Part shown: positions 25,783-34,589 of the stretch, in pieces
Layout: each line of letters begins with the position of its first letter
How positions within the stretch are numbered: position 1 is the first letter of the stretch
Origin: Peribacillus frigoritolerans
GTDB lineage: Bacteria > Bacillota > Bacilli > Bacillales > DSM-1321
Direction: 5' to 3'
NCBI RefSeq assembly: GCF_030676415.1
Contig: NZ_JAUUTW010000010.1
Span: 1 to 64,000 of the forward strand
Length of the DNA: 64,000 bases
Made by a program: the position numbers and the translations under genes
Notes under the pieces: generated by a model
Seen by the model: the letters and a program-made list of their open reading frames with translations, nothing else
Told to the model about the DNA's origin: nothing
The model's database searches: none

Positions 25783-26553
25783 ATGGAAAAAGGTAAGGTC
25801 TATATTGTTGGTGCCGGACCTGGTGCTCCGGACTTAATTACTGTCAAGGCAACCAAATGCATCGCGGAAGCGGATGTCATCTTGTATGATCGATTGGTAA
25901 ATCGTGAATTGCTTTTATACGGTAAACCTGAAGCTGAATACATTTATTGCGGTAAAGCGCCTGGTAAACATTGTGTCCCTCAAGAGGACATTCACCACTT
26001 GTTAATTAGTAAATCAATGGAAGGAAAAACGATTGTTCGTCTAAAAGGGGGAGATCCTTTCATTTTTGGTCGAGGCGGTGAGGAAGCAGAAGTGCTAGTA
26101 AAGCAAGGAATTCAATTTGAAATAGTTCCTGGAATCACGTCTGGAATCGCTGCGCCAGCTTATGCTGGAATTCCCGTGACTCACAGGGAACGGGGGAGTT
26201 CCTTCGCAATTGTCACAGGACACAGCGTGACCGGCAAACCTGATAACATCAACTGGCGTCATTTGGCACATGGTGTTGACACCATTGCTATTTATATGGG
26301 TATTAAAAACCTTCCTTATATCTGTAAACAATTACGCTCCTGCGGAAAGAAGCCTGAAACTGCTATTGCTGTCATCGAACAAGGAACGACAGGTTTTCAA
26401 CGAACTTTTACAGGAACAATCGATTCGATAGTGGCGATCGTTACAAGAGAGCAGGTTGCCAATCCCGCCATGATTGTAATAGGAGAAGTGGTGAATTTAT
26501 CCGAGAAATTATCATGGTTTTCAGAGAAGACAAAAGATAAGGAGTTCGCTTAG
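25783..26553 (+). CDS. nasF: NasF, uroporphyrinogen-III C-methyltransferase
   Basis: This 256-aa SAM-dependent enzyme methylates uroporphyrinogen III at C2 and C7 to precorrin-2, the first step to siroheme, the cofactor of nitrite reductase. The family signatures are complete: VGAGPGAPDLITVKA, then VRLKGGDPFIFGRGGEEA, VPGITSGIAAPAYAGIPVTHR and the GTTGFQRTFTGTI end block. It is a single SUMT domain without the CysG oxidase/chelatase part. AGGGGAAAAAGG precedes the ATG. Position after nasC and before nasDE matches the B. subtilis nas cluster. Confidence 0.93.
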   Translation: MEKGKVYIVGAGPGAPDLITVKATKCIAEADVILYDRLVNRELLLYGKPEAEYIYCGKAPGKHCVPQEDIHHLLISKSMEGKTIVRLKGGDPFIFGRGGEEAEVLVKQGIQFEIVPGITSGIAAPAYAGIPVTHRERGSSFAIVTGHSVTGKPDNINWRHLAHGVDTIAIYMGIKNLPYICKQLRSCGKKPETAIAVIEQGTTGFQRTFTGTIDSIVAIVTREQVANPAMIVIGEVVNLSEKLSWFSEKTKDKEFA

Positions 26554-26600
26554 AAGAGGAATGATTAGTCAGAAAACTTTTACTTTAATGAAAATGGAAA

Positions 26601-26628
26601 ACTGGACATGAAAGTCATCATGTCCAGT
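26601..26628. other. Stem-loop between nasF and tnrA
   Basis: A perfect 11-bp palindrome (26601-26611 with 26618-26628) with a 6-nt loop lies in the convergent gap. There is no T-run, so it is either a weak terminator or a binding site. Confidence 0.4.
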
Positions 26629-26753
26629 GTAACAATGTTAACAGCTATTTTAATAATGCAAGGTGAAATTTTGACCTGGTCAATCGAAGTCTGAAATAAG
26701 GAGAGTCATCGTACTTATTGAATCGGTTAATAATTCCGGTTGCTTAGCGAAAA

Positions 26754-27080
26754 TCAATTACGTAAGCCAAAATGTGCATTTAATTGGCCTTGCAGCATTT
26801 TTTTTCGCATTTTTTCCTGTTCAATTTTTCTGTTCTCTTTTAATTTTTCCTGTCTAATTTCATTGGTTTGCACCCCATCCTCTATTTTATCGGCGATTTC
26901 AACTAATGCCTTGACATCGGAAAATGAGTATTTACGGTTACCACCCTTAGACCTTTCAGGGAAAACGAGTTTTCTTTCTTCATAGTAACGGATTTGTCTA
27001 TCGGATAATCCGGTTAATTCTCTGACCACCCCTATGGAAATCACTTTTCTGTCTAAATAAGATTCTTTTTGCTGGACGAT
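26754..27080 (-). CDS. tnrA: TnrA, global nitrogen regulator (MerR family)
   Basis: TnrA activates nitrogen-scavenging genes when glutamine is low and is held inactive by feedback-inhibited glutamine synthetase. The MerR helix-turn-helix [26 protein letters not shown] and the C-terminal QLNAHF, the glutamine-synthetase-contact tail, identify it over GlnR. No ATG, GTG or TTG in frame has a usable ribosome binding site. TGAGGTGA is six bases before ATC 27080, which gives exactly the N-terminal length I recall for B. subtilis TnrA. The only canonical alternative, GTG 27089, overlaps that Shine-Dalgarno. It lies between nasF and nasD, unlike in B. subtilis. Confidence 0.88.
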   Translation of the reverse strand: MVQQKESYLDRKVISIGVVRELTGLSDRQIRYYEERKLVFPERSKGGNRKYSFSDVKALVEIADKIEDGVQTNEIRQEKLKENRKIEQEKMRKKMLQGQLNAHFGLRN

Positions 27081-27147
27081 GAAAATCACCTCATTTTGGA
27101 TTTATGCTAGATCAATAAGGATATTATATCCTAATTTTCTGAATATT

Positions 27148-27164
27148 TGTAATAAAAACTAACA
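27148..27164 (-). promoter_or_regulatory. TnrA box upstream of tnrA
   Basis: On the minus strand the 17-mer fits TGTNANATTTTNTNACA with one mismatch. TATAAT on the minus strand at 27123-27128 follows, so the start would be near 27116. Positive autoregulation of tnrA is known in B. subtilis. Confidence 0.6.
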
Positions 27165-27188
27165 TTAATTATTAATTTTTAAAAACTA

Positions 27189-27240
27189 TGTAAGATTTTA
27201 TAACACACTTGTAGCGATAAAAAGTGACGTCACCTATAAT
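27189..27240 (+). promoter_or_regulatory. TnrA box and -10 of nasDE
   Basis: The site 27189-27205 matches the TnrA consensus at every defined position. A perfect TATAAT lies at 27235-27240, placing transcription near 27247, 50 bp after the box centre. There is no good -35, as expected for an activated promoter. Confidence 0.85.
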
Positions 27241-27284
27241 CAATCATATCATCCTTTCAAAAAAATCTTATTGGAGGACAAAAC

Positions 27285-29699
27285 ATGGCTAAGCAGAAAT
27301 TGGCACTCATTGGGAATGGTATGGCTGGAGTAAGATGTATAGAAGAAATTTTGAAAATTCAACCGGAAAGGTTTGAGGTGACTGTCTTCGGAAGTGAGCC
27401 GCATCCGAATTATGATCGAATCCAACTATCGAATGTATTGCAAGGGGCTACGACGATAGATGATATTACAATAAATGATTGGAACTGGTACAAAGAGAAC
27501 AAGATTACACTTTTTTCAGGTGAAACGGTCACGAACATCGACACCACAAAGCAAATCATATATTCAGATGCAAATCGTGAAGTCGCATATGATCGATTAA
27601 TTTTAGCTACCGGATCAATCCCTTTCATACTACCGATAAAGGGGGCGGATAAAAAAGGAGTGACAGCCTTTCGAAATATTGAAGATTGCGAAAAAATGAT
27701 TGAATATTCAATAAATAATAAAAAGGCTGCTGTCATTGGTGGAGGATTACTGGGTCTTGAAGCAGCCAGGGGTCTTTTAAATCTAGGTATGCAGGTAGAT
27801 GTTATTCACCTTTCGGAATATTTGATGGATAGACAGTTAGATCCAACAGCAGGAAAAATGCTGCAAAGGGAACTTGAAAGCCAGGGAATGAATTTTCATC
27901 TTGGGAAACAGACTCAGGAGGTTTTAGGTGAAATTGATGTCAAAGGATTGCGCTTTAGTGATGGCGAGGAAATCAGCGCCGATTTAGTGGTCATGGCAGT
28001 TGGGATTAAGCCAAATGTTGCTATGGCTCAAAATTGCGGCATCCCTGTCAATCGTGGAATTATCGTGGATGATTATATGGAGACAAGGATCCCGAATATT
28101 TTTGCAGTTGGTGAATGTGCCGAACATCGTGAAATGGTGTATGGCTTGGTCGCTCCCCTATATGAACAGGGCAAAGTATTAGCCAAAAGGATTTGCGGCC
28201 TGGAAGGCAAAGCTTACGAGGGTTCAGTGCTGTCTACTAAGTTAAAAATATCTGGTGTTGATGTATTTTCGGCTGGAGAAATTTTCGAGGATGAACAAGC
28301 CAAATCAATCAAGGAATTTAATGAATGGAATGGCACTTACAAAAAAGTAATGATTCGAAATGGGAAAATTTCTGGTGCGGTATTATTCGGGGATACAAAG
28401 GAAAGCAATAACCTATTGAGCATGATCAATAAAAATGCCGAGGTTTCCGAATATTTAAATGTTGGAACAAGTGAACCTAGTGTTAGTCTTGTCACTGCGA
28501 TGTCAAATGAGGAAATCATCTGTGGTTGTAATGGAGTAACCAAGGGCGATATTGTGACGGCTATCGAATCTAATGGGTTAACAAGTATTGAGGAAGTAAA
28601 AGGCTGCACAAGTGCTTCGAGATCATGCGGAGGGTGTAAGCCATTAGTCGGTGATATTCTCGAGCTGACATTAGGCGCTGAATTCAGTAAGTCAAACCAG
28701 AAGGAATCCATATGCACATGCACCACATTATCCAGAGATGAGGTTGTTGCTGAAATACGCGAAAAAAATCTGACCCATACTCGGGAAGTCATGAATGTTC
28801 TCGGCTGGAATACAAGTGATGGTTGCTCGAAGTGTAAACCGGCACTGAACTATTACTTAGGCATGATCCATCCTGTTGAATATGAAGATGAAAAAGAATC
28901 CCGCTATGTCAATGAAAGGCTACATGCAAATATTCAAAAGGATGGTACATTTTCCGTTGTGCCAAGAATGTATGGCGGCGTCACTAATCCCGAGCAATTG
29001 CGGAAAATAGCAAATGTTGCCGATAAGTATAATGTTAAGTTACTTAAGGTTACAGGCGGGCAAAGAATAGATTTGTTCGGCGTTGAAAAAGAAGATCTTC
29101 CAAAAGTATGGGCTGACCTGGATATGCCTTCTGGATATGCTTATGGAAAAACCCTTCGAACTGTGAAAACATGCGTCGGTGAAAACTTTTGCCGCTTTGG
29201 CACTCAAGATTCAATTGGGCTGGGCATTGCCCTGGAGAAGAAATTTGAACGTGTAGGAACACCGCATAAGGTTAAGATGGCCGTGTCGGCATGCCCTCGT
29301 AATTGTGCTGAATCCGGTATCAAAGATCTTGGTGTTGTCGGTGTTGACGGCGCATGGGAAATTTATATTGGCGGCAATGGCGGTACCCATTTAAGAGCTG
29401 CTGAATTATTATGCAAAGTGAAAACAAGTGATGAGGTAATTGAAATTACGGGTGCATACATCCAACATTATCGAGAGACTGCCAATTATTTAGAGAGAAC
29501 GTCTGTCTGGGTTGAGCGTGTAGGGTTCGATACGATTAAGGCGATTATTGGTGATAAGCATAAAAGGATTGAGCTTAATCAACGTTTAGATGAGGCCTTA
29601 TCGGTATTGCAAGAACCGTGGAAAGAAATCATTGAGAGCAATGCGATCCAAACCGGTTTATTTCAAAAAGTGAAAATTCCAGCTATAACAAATAAATGA
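27285..29699 (+). CDS. nasD: NasD, NAD(P)H nitrite reductase large subunit
   Basis: This 804-aa siroheme enzyme reduces nitrite to ammonium. Order of domains: FAD/NAD(P)H oxidoreductase (LALIGNGMAGVRCIEE; AVIGGGLLGLEAARGL), two BFD-like 2Fe-2S modules (CGCNGVTKG...CGGCKP; CTCTTLSRDE...CSKCKPALNYYLG), a ferredoxin-like half-domain, and the siroheme/4Fe-4S domain. The last has intact cysteines in TCVGENFC and CPRNC (670-674). It is about half identical to NasB along its length and clearly a paralogue. ATTGGAGGAC precedes the ATG. Paired with nasE and controlled by its own TnrA promoter. Confidence 0.94.
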   Translation: MAKQKLALIGNGMAGVRCIEEILKIQPERFEVTVFGSEPHPNYDRIQLSNVLQGATTIDDITINDWNWYKENKITLFSGETVTNIDTTKQIIYSDANREVAYDRLILATGSIPFILPIKGADKKGVTAFRNIEDCEKMIEYSINNKKAAVIGGGLLGLEAARGLLNLGMQVDVIHLSEYLMDRQLDPTAGKMLQRELESQGMNFHLGKQTQEVLGEIDVKGLRFSDGEEISADLVVMAVGIKPNVAMAQNCGIPVNRGIIVDDYMETRIPNIFAVGECAEHREMVYGLVAPLYEQGKVLAKRICGLEGKAYEGSVLSTKLKISGVDVFSAGEIFEDEQAKSIKEFNEWNGTYKKVMIRNGKISGAVLFGDTKESNNLLSMINKNAEVSEYLNVGTSEPSVSLVTAMSNEEIICGCNGVTKGDIVTAIESNGLTSIEEVKGCTSASRSCGGCKPLVGDILELTLGAEFSKSNQKESICTCTTLSRDEVVAEIREKNLTHTREVMNVLGWNTSDGCSKCKPALNYYLGMIHPVEYEDEKESRYVNERLHANIQKDGTFSVVPRMYGGVTNPEQLRKIANVADKYNVKLLKVTGGQRIDLFGVEKEDLPKVWADLDMPSGYAYGKTLRTVKTCVGENFCRFGTQDSIGLGIALEKKFERVGTPHKVKMAVSACPRNCAESGIKDLGVVGVDGAWEIYIGGNGGTHLRAAELLCKVKTSDEVIEITGAYIQHYRETANYLERTSVWVERVGFDTIKAIIGDKHKRIELNQRLDEALSVLQEPWKEIIESNAIQTGLFQKVKIPAITNK

Positions 29700-29716
29700 A
29701 TATGGGGGAAGCCTAA

Positions 29717-30034
29717 ATGGGGAAAACTCTTCAAAAGATAAAGGTTTCAACAGTAAATGAGATACCAAAAAACCTGGGGAAAACAGTAACCATAGGCTCT
29801 CATGAAATTGCTCTTTTCCATTTAGCAAATGGTGAATTCCGGGCTATTGAAAATCGTTGCCCACATAAAGGTGGAGTTCTGGTGGAAGGCATTGTGAGTG
29901 GTGATCACGTCTTTTGCCCGATGCATGACTGGAAAATCAGTGTCAAGGATGGAGAAGTCCAAAAACCTGATAATGGTTGCGTAAAGACATTCAATGTTGA
30001 AATAGAAGATGGTAATGTTTATATTGTTTTATAA
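29717..30034 (+). CDS. nasE: NasE, nitrite reductase small subunit (Rieske)
   Basis: This 105-aa Rieske-type 2Fe-2S protein is the small subunit of assimilatory nitrite reductase. Both Rieske boxes are present: CPHKGG (residues 48-53) and CPMHDW, giving the Cys-His/Cys-His ligand set. The gene starts 17 bases after nasD with GGGGGAA upstream, so it is the second and last gene of that operon. Length and sequence layout agree with B. subtilis NasE (106 aa). Confidence 0.93.
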   Translation: MGKTLQKIKVSTVNEIPKNLGKTVTIGSHEIALFHLANGEFRAIENRCPHKGGVLVEGIVSGDHVFCPMHDWKISVKDGEVQKPDNGCVKTFNVEIEDGNVYIVL

Positions 30035-30088
30035 AAATGCAGATACCCCGCTGCTCTGGATAGTGTCTTTATAGGACTATCCATCAGA

Positions 30089-30132
30089 CTGTAGACAAAC
30101 TCGAAGAAAGTCGAGTTTGTCTACAGTTTTTT
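30089..30132 (+). terminator. Terminator-like hairpin, edge of repeat copy 2
   Basis: CTGTAGACAAACTCG (30089-30103) pairs perfectly with 30112-30126 and is followed by six T. It ends nasDE transcription and is also the border hairpin of the dispersed repeat. Confidence 0.75.
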
Positions 30133-30311
30133 AAGGGTTTGTACGATTTGAACGTTGCCTCCAGGCACTCGCTTTCCACGGTCGGTCCGCCTCGGCGCCT
30201 TTGCTCCTGTGGGGTCTCCCTTGGACACGCTTTTCCCGCAGGAGTCTCGCACATCCGCTCCAATCAACTTTGTTTTGAAATTTAGATAGGACCCTTTTGT
30301 CTAAAAACTGC
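30089..30311. repeat. Dispersed GC-rich repeat, copy 2 (inverted)
   Basis: Read on the minus strand, the core from GTTGATTGGAGCGG through GGAAAAGCGTGTCCAAGG aligns with copy 1 at 19270-19494 over nearly its whole length. The border CTGTAGACAAACTC is shared. Length is about 220 bp and there is no coding potential. Confidence 0.7.
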
Positions 30312-30445
30312 TGGATAGTCCCTTATCGGACTATCCATTTTTCTTTGCGGAGTTATGAACTACATTCCACCGACGAAAAAAATTGATAAATATTTCCAAA
30401 ACAAATATAATTTCTAGTAAAGGAATGTTTTATAAAACGAAAAGA

Positions 30446-30461
30446 ATGTAAACGATTTCGA
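30446..30461 (+). promoter_or_regulatory. Possible CcpA cre site before beta-amylase
   Basis: ATGTAAACGATTTCGA resembles the cre consensus WTGNAANCGNWNNCW, with a poor right half. It lies 57 bp before the beta-amylase start, sensible for catabolite repression of a starch enzyme. Weak evidence. Confidence 0.35.
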
Positions 30462-30517
30462 AGATATCCCGAAATTTAACAAATGAATAAAGTTATAGGG
30501 GAAAGGTTGGCGTTTTT

Positions 30518-32137
30518 ATGAACAAATTATCGGTTGGCGTTTTTACCTTTATGCTGTATTTTGTTCCTTTATCAAGTACTTCACCTGGAATAGCAGAAGT
30601 AAAACCAGATTACAAGCTTTATGTGATGGCCCCATTGGGTGAAATAATAGATTGGGAGGCATTTGAAGCACAGCTGACCCAGTTGAAGGAAAATGGAGTA
30701 TATGCAATAACGACAGATATCTGGTGGGGATTAGTCGAGAGTAAAAAAGATAATCAGTTTGATTGGTCCTATTATAAAAAATATGCGGAAACAGTGAAAG
30801 CCTCCGGTTTAAAATGGGTGCCCATTTTGTCTACACATCAATGCGGCGGTAATGTGGGGGATGATTGTAACTATCCCATCCCGAGTTGGCTCTGGAATAA
30901 AGACACTGACGAAAATATGGCATTCAAGAGTGAAAGTGGTTTCTGGAATAAGGAAGTACTAGCTCCTTGGTGGGAAGGTACAGCCGATCAATACAACGAA
31001 TTGTATAAATCCTTTGCAAAGAATTTTGCTGATAAGAAGGACCTAATAGCTAAAATATATCTAAGTGCAGGACCAGCCGGGGAACTAAGATATCCCTCCT
31101 ACCAGAATGCTGATGGCTGGGATTATCCTGAAAGGGGTCAGCTTCAAGTTTATACGGAAGGAGCAAAACGGGATTTCAGGCTTACCATGAGAGAAAAATA
31201 TTCAACGATAAAAAAATTAAATGCTGCTTGGGGCAAAACGTATAAAAACTGGAATGAGATTCAGCCGCCAGGAAACGGGGATGAATTTTTCACCAGGGGC
31301 GGAGCAATCGATACACAATTTGGATACGACTTTATGCAGTGGTATCAAGGAGCACTCGAAAAGCATCTTGCAAAAATCTCTAAATTTGCCCATAAACATT
31401 TTGATGAAGTCTTTGGAGTGCCGCTTGGAGCTAAAATCTCAGGAGTCCATTGGAAAATGAATGATCCAGTACTGCCGCATTCAGCAGAGTATAGTGCCGG
31501 CTACTATAACTACTCCCAATTATTGAATCAATTTAAGAAATCGAATATGGCCCTCACTTTCACCTGTTTGGAAATGGGAGATCAAGAAGCACATACTGCA
31601 CCATCCTATAGCGCTCCTAAAACGTTGGTGACCCATATTGCCTCTTTAGCTAATGAAAAAGGAATTTCTTTAAACGGGGAAAACGCACTCCCGCTGATCA
31701 ATAATGAATGGGGCTTTGACAATATAGCAGAAATGGTTTTTAACCATGGTTTTGAAGGATTTACCTTGCTAAGGATGTCCTATTTATTCGACGATGAAGG
31801 TAATCCAACAAATGAGTTCAGGATGATGGCTGATAAATTGGAAGGCAAGACGATTCCAGTTACATTCACAGTTGAAAATGTACCTGCCACACAGGGAGTT
31901 TACTTAATTGGGGATAGAGGAGAAATCGGCAGATGGAATCCTGAAGATTACGAATATAAACTCACTCAAAGCACAGAAGGCAGCTGGAGTGGAACATTCC
32001 GTTTAGCCGCAGATCGATTCTATGAATTCAAGTTCGTCATGAAAGATGAAAATGGCAAAATCACTTGGCAAGATGGGGAAAATAATAGTTATAAAACTCC
32101 TTTGAATGGAGAAGGAAACTATAAAACTTCATGGTAG
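30518..32137 (+). CDS. Secreted beta-amylase (GH14) with CBM20 starch-binding domain
   Basis: This 539-aa exoenzyme releases maltose from starch ends. A signal peptide covers about residues 1-27 (MNKLSVGVFTFMLYFVPLSS). The GH14 barrel follows, with the motifs VYAITTDIWWGLVE and HQCGGNVGD. Catalytic acid Glu189 lies in SAGPAGELRYPSY and catalytic base Glu388 in LNGENALP. Residues about 445-539 form a CBM20 domain (VTFTVENVPATQGVYLIGD ... WQDGENNSYKTP). Length and layout match the B. cereus enzyme (546 aa). It stands alone with no visible terminator. GGGGAAAGG is 12 bases upstream of the ATG, a somewhat long gap. Confidence 0.93.
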   Translation: MNKLSVGVFTFMLYFVPLSSTSPGIAEVKPDYKLYVMAPLGEIIDWEAFEAQLTQLKENGVYAITTDIWWGLVESKKDNQFDWSYYKKYAETVKASGLKWVPILSTHQCGGNVGDDCNYPIPSWLWNKDTDENMAFKSESGFWNKEVLAPWWEGTADQYNELYKSFAKNFADKKDLIAKIYLSAGPAGELRYPSYQNADGWDYPERGQLQVYTEGAKRDFRLTMREKYSTIKKLNAAWGKTYKNWNEIQPPGNGDEFFTRGGAIDTQFGYDFMQWYQGALEKHLAKISKFAHKHFDEVFGVPLGAKISGVHWKMNDPVLPHSAEYSAGYYNYSQLLNQFKKSNMALTFTCLEMGDQEAHTAPSYSAPKTLVTHIASLANEKGISLNGENALPLINNEWGFDNIAEMVFNHGFEGFTLLRMSYLFDDEGNPTNEFRMMADKLEGKTIPVTFTVENVPATQGVYLIGDRGEIGRWNPEDYEYKLTQSTEGSWSGTFRLAADRFYEFKFVMKDENGKITWQDGENNSYKTPLNGEGNYKTSW

Positions 32138-32358
32138 ATGGATATATAGGGCCATGAGATAAAATCAGTATGACTAACTAAGTTGGTTTTTTGGAAATAA
32201 TATAAGGTATTGAAAGTTCATCATCCAAGTACTCTTAATACACGTACTTCAATATTGGGTAAATATTATTTTAAGACTTAATTGATCTGTACTGACATTA
32301 AATAGACATGTGGACTATTTTTAGGACAAAACAACAAGAAAGGGAGGAATTGATTCAA

Positions 32359-32784
32359 ATGAAGACAATGATTACATGGACAGGGGAAATGGCCTTCTCC
32401 GGCACAACTCCGTCGGGACATGAAATAAATTTGGATGCTGCCGAAGAAGTAGGAGGTAAAAATAGCGGAGCAAGACCCACTGAGTTACTTTTGCATTCTC
32501 TTGCCGGGTGCACAGGTATTGATATTGTAATGATTTTAAAAAAAATGCGATTGGAAACAAAGGGTTTTCAAATAGAAATAGAAGGGTCACGATCAGAAAA
32601 TCACCCTAAACGGTTTACCGATTTTCATATCCACTATTTATTGGAGGGTGATCTGCCTGAAGATAAAGTGGTCCGTGCGATTCAATTATCCAAAAATACT
32701 TACTGTTCAGTATATCACTCATTAAATGCCAACATTAAAATCAGCTATTCGATAAATGGTTTGAAAGGAAAACAAGACTTATAA
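32359..32784 (+). CDS. OsmC-family protein (YhfA-like peroxiredoxin)
   Basis: This 141-aa cytoplasmic protein is of the OsmC/Ohr fold, which reduces organic hydroperoxides. Both catalytic cysteines are visible: one in HSLAGCTGIDI and one in KNTYCSVYHSL. The start at 32359 follows GGGAGG at 11 bases, and the longer frame from 32308 adds residues before the conserved beta strand MKTMITWTGEM. It is a single gene closed by a strong terminator. Confidence 0.88.
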   Translation: MKTMITWTGEMAFSGTTPSGHEINLDAAEEVGGKNSGARPTELLLHSLAGCTGIDIVMILKKMRLETKGFQIEIEGSRSENHPKRFTDFHIHYLLEGDLPEDKVVRAIQLSKNTYCSVYHSLNANIKISYSINGLKGKQDL

Positions 32785-32839
32785 TGTTTTATTTAAGGTA
32801 CTATCATTTAACAGAAAGTTGCTTTACATCCATATAAGA

Positions 32840-32882
32840 AAAACAGCCTTCATTTTCATAAGTAAAATGGAGGCTGTTTTCG
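32840..32882 (+). terminator. Terminator of the osmC-like gene
   Basis: A 17-bp stem with one G-U pair (32840-32856 with 32864-32880) ends in T4. The remainder of 32883-33151 has no recognisable feature apart from the next gene's RBS. Confidence 0.75.
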
Positions 32883-33151
32883 GCTGAAATGAACATCCTT
32901 GTTTCATGGATAATCATCTATGCCAAAACGTTGCGAACCACAGAAAATAATCCCTCTGCATGTTAATCCTGTGCATATTTTCAAGAAAAAACCAATCTCT
33001 AATTTATTTTCCGGATTCAGCATTCCATTTTGTGGGGTGAAAGGGTTTATTTAGTCAGCAAGTAATCAAAATGTAACGTTTGTCATTGGAATGCCCTTGA
33101 TGTTAGGAGTTTATCCATATAAACTTTAGATACTATTGAGGAGTGGTTAAG

Positions 33152-33472
33152 TTGAAAGAGATAACAATTGATAAATTAATATTTAAAGATCATTTATCGA
33201 TGATTGAACAATATTCATTGAAAGATTTTATGTTTAAGTGGCTCGGCAGCCCCGAAGAAGGATTAGATGAACTTCTTCCGCTTAAATACACAGATGAAGT
33301 CTTTGCAAAAATGGAAACGACATTGGAGACAAAAATAAAGATCCACGGAGATGAAACCTTCAGATATGTCACCATTACGGAAGATAATCAAATTGTAATA
33401 GGAGGCTTAGACTCTAATCAAGAGTTAAAGTTTAGAATTGTGTCCCTGGAGGACCGTTTGAAAAGCTACTAA
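33152..33472 (+). CDS. Hypothetical protein, 106 aa
   Basis: I do not recognise this protein. It is acidic, soluble, and contains no cysteine pair or membrane segment. The N-terminal half looks helical (DHLSMIEQYSLKDFMFKWLG) and the C-terminal half strand-rich (TFRYVTITEDNQIVIGGLD). TTG 33152 is the probable start since TTGAGGAG ends eight bases upstream; a GTG nine bases earlier touches that site. A clean terminator follows, which supports a real gene. Confidence 0.65.
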   Translation: MKEITIDKLIFKDHLSMIEQYSLKDFMFKWLGSPEEGLDELLPLKYTDEVFAKMETTLETKIKIHGDETFRYVTITEDNQIVIGGLDSNQELKFRIVSLEDRLKSY

Positions 33473-33518
33473 AACATAAGACTTAGCATTGTATACTTAC
33501 CAGACAGATAAATAATTG

Positions 33519-33550
33519 AGGCCGTTCCTTATTTAAGGAATGGCCTTTTT
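33519..33550 (+). terminator. Terminator of the 33152-33472 gene
   Basis: A 13-bp stem with one G-U pair (33519-33531 with 33534-33546) is followed by T5. Confidence 0.75.
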
Positions 33551-33726
33551 AAGGTTCTGAACTGCACTCGATAGTAATAGGAAATCCCGCGACTTTGCCA
33601 GTTGATCGAGTAATTCTATAAATTTGCGATATTTTGGATTAATTTAACAAAATATCAACGATTAATGGTTTGTCTTCGTGTATTATAAAGTAATGAAGTC
33701 GATTAAAACAATTGGGGGGAATTGAG

Positions 33727-34188
33727 ATGAGCGAGACGTTGGCAAGTTCATTAAAAACGCTTTTGAAAGAAACATTCGAGGGACCTGGAAATGAAGGGAG
33801 CTATTATACTGATTCAAGACCGAATACAGGGGTTTTTGGGACTCTTGATGGTTTAACCGCAGAAGATGCTTCACGTTCCATAAGTGGATCAACAATTGCT
33901 GCTCACTCAGACCACATAAGGTATTATTTATGGGTGATCCGATCAATGATCAATGGCACAGACTTTGAAAAAGATTGGGACGCAAGCTGGACCATCGCTA
34001 CTGTTGATGAGGTGAAATGGGCGGAAATCAGGGATGGGTTACATAAAGAATATGTAACTCTTTTCGCAGAAATCGATACAATCGATTTAGGAAAATGGCT
34101 GACAAATGTAAATGCGACCATTGCCCACTCGGCTTATCATCTTGGAGCGTTACGGCAAATGATAAAAAGCCTTGAAATAGAAAAATAA
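33727..34188 (+). CDS. DinB-like four-helix-bundle protein
   Basis: This 153-aa protein has the DinB/YfiT-like fold, a putative metal-dependent thiol S-transferase family (bacillithiol in Bacillus). Candidate metal ligands are the histidines in TIAAHSDHIRYYL and in ATIAHSAYHLGALRQM near the C-terminus, where the family expects them. Start 33727 has GGGGGGAATTGAG upstream; 33712 is too close to the G-run. It is a single gene with no clear terminator, and it runs into a dispersed repeat. The substrate is unknown. Confidence 0.75.
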   Translation: MSETLASSLKTLLKETFEGPGNEGSYYTDSRPNTGVFGTLDGLTAEDASRSISGSTIAAHSDHIRYYLWVIRSMINGTDFEKDWDASWTIATVDEVKWAEIRDGLHKEYVTLFAEIDTIDLGKWLTNVNATIAHSAYHLGALRQMIKSLEIEK

Positions 34189-34195
34189 TTTAAGA

Positions 34196-34345
34196 TATTG
34201 AGGGTTTGTAAAATGCTTGGAACATAGGGCACTCGCTTTCCCAGGGCTTTGCGCCTTAGGGTCTCCCTTGGACACGCTTTTCCCGCAGGAATCTCGTACC
34301 TTCCGTTCCAATGAACTGGAATTTTTTTAAAAAAACTATAGGCTG
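34196..34345. repeat. Dispersed GC-rich repeat, copy 3 (inverted, shortened)
   Basis: On the minus strand it reads CATTGGAACGGAAGGTACGA then GGGAAAAGCGTGTCCAAGG, then jumps to GGGAAAGCGAGTGCCC. Compared with copies 1 and 2 it lacks about 40 bp from the centre and the outer border hairpin. Confidence 0.65.
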
Positions 34346-34384
34346 GTCTCATTTCGAACCTTGTTTAGGACTAGTTTACCCTTT

Positions 34385-34560
34385 ATAGTTTTTTCCTGTT
34401 TTAAGAAACCCTCTCCGGATTGAAGAAATTTACGACACTCCTGCCGAATAACTGGCTTGCCGAGACCCCGCAGAGGCTTTCTTTGATGTGACTTGGCAGC
34501 CAGTCGGCGTAAAGGGAGCGAATTTCTGAAAGCAACGGGATCTTTTTATTTGAGGGTTCG
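34385..34560. repeat. Second GC-rich repeat-like block
   Basis: This block is unlike its AT-rich neighbours and is non-coding. It contains CCGAGACCCCGCAGAGGC and paired GACTTGGCAGCCAGTCGGCG and CTGGCTTGCCGAG segments that can fold on each other. It appears once here, so calling it a repeat rests only on resemblance to the other family. Confidence 0.35.
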
Positions 34561-34589
34561 TAAAATCTGATCAATTGATTTCCATCATA

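Noticed and set aside
32137..32220. Terminator after beta-amylase
   Set aside because: A short TAACT...AGTT pairing before a T-run is too weak to support.
34137..34352. 71-codon minus-strand frame near the DinB-like gene
   Set aside because: It lies mostly in dispersed repeat copy 3.
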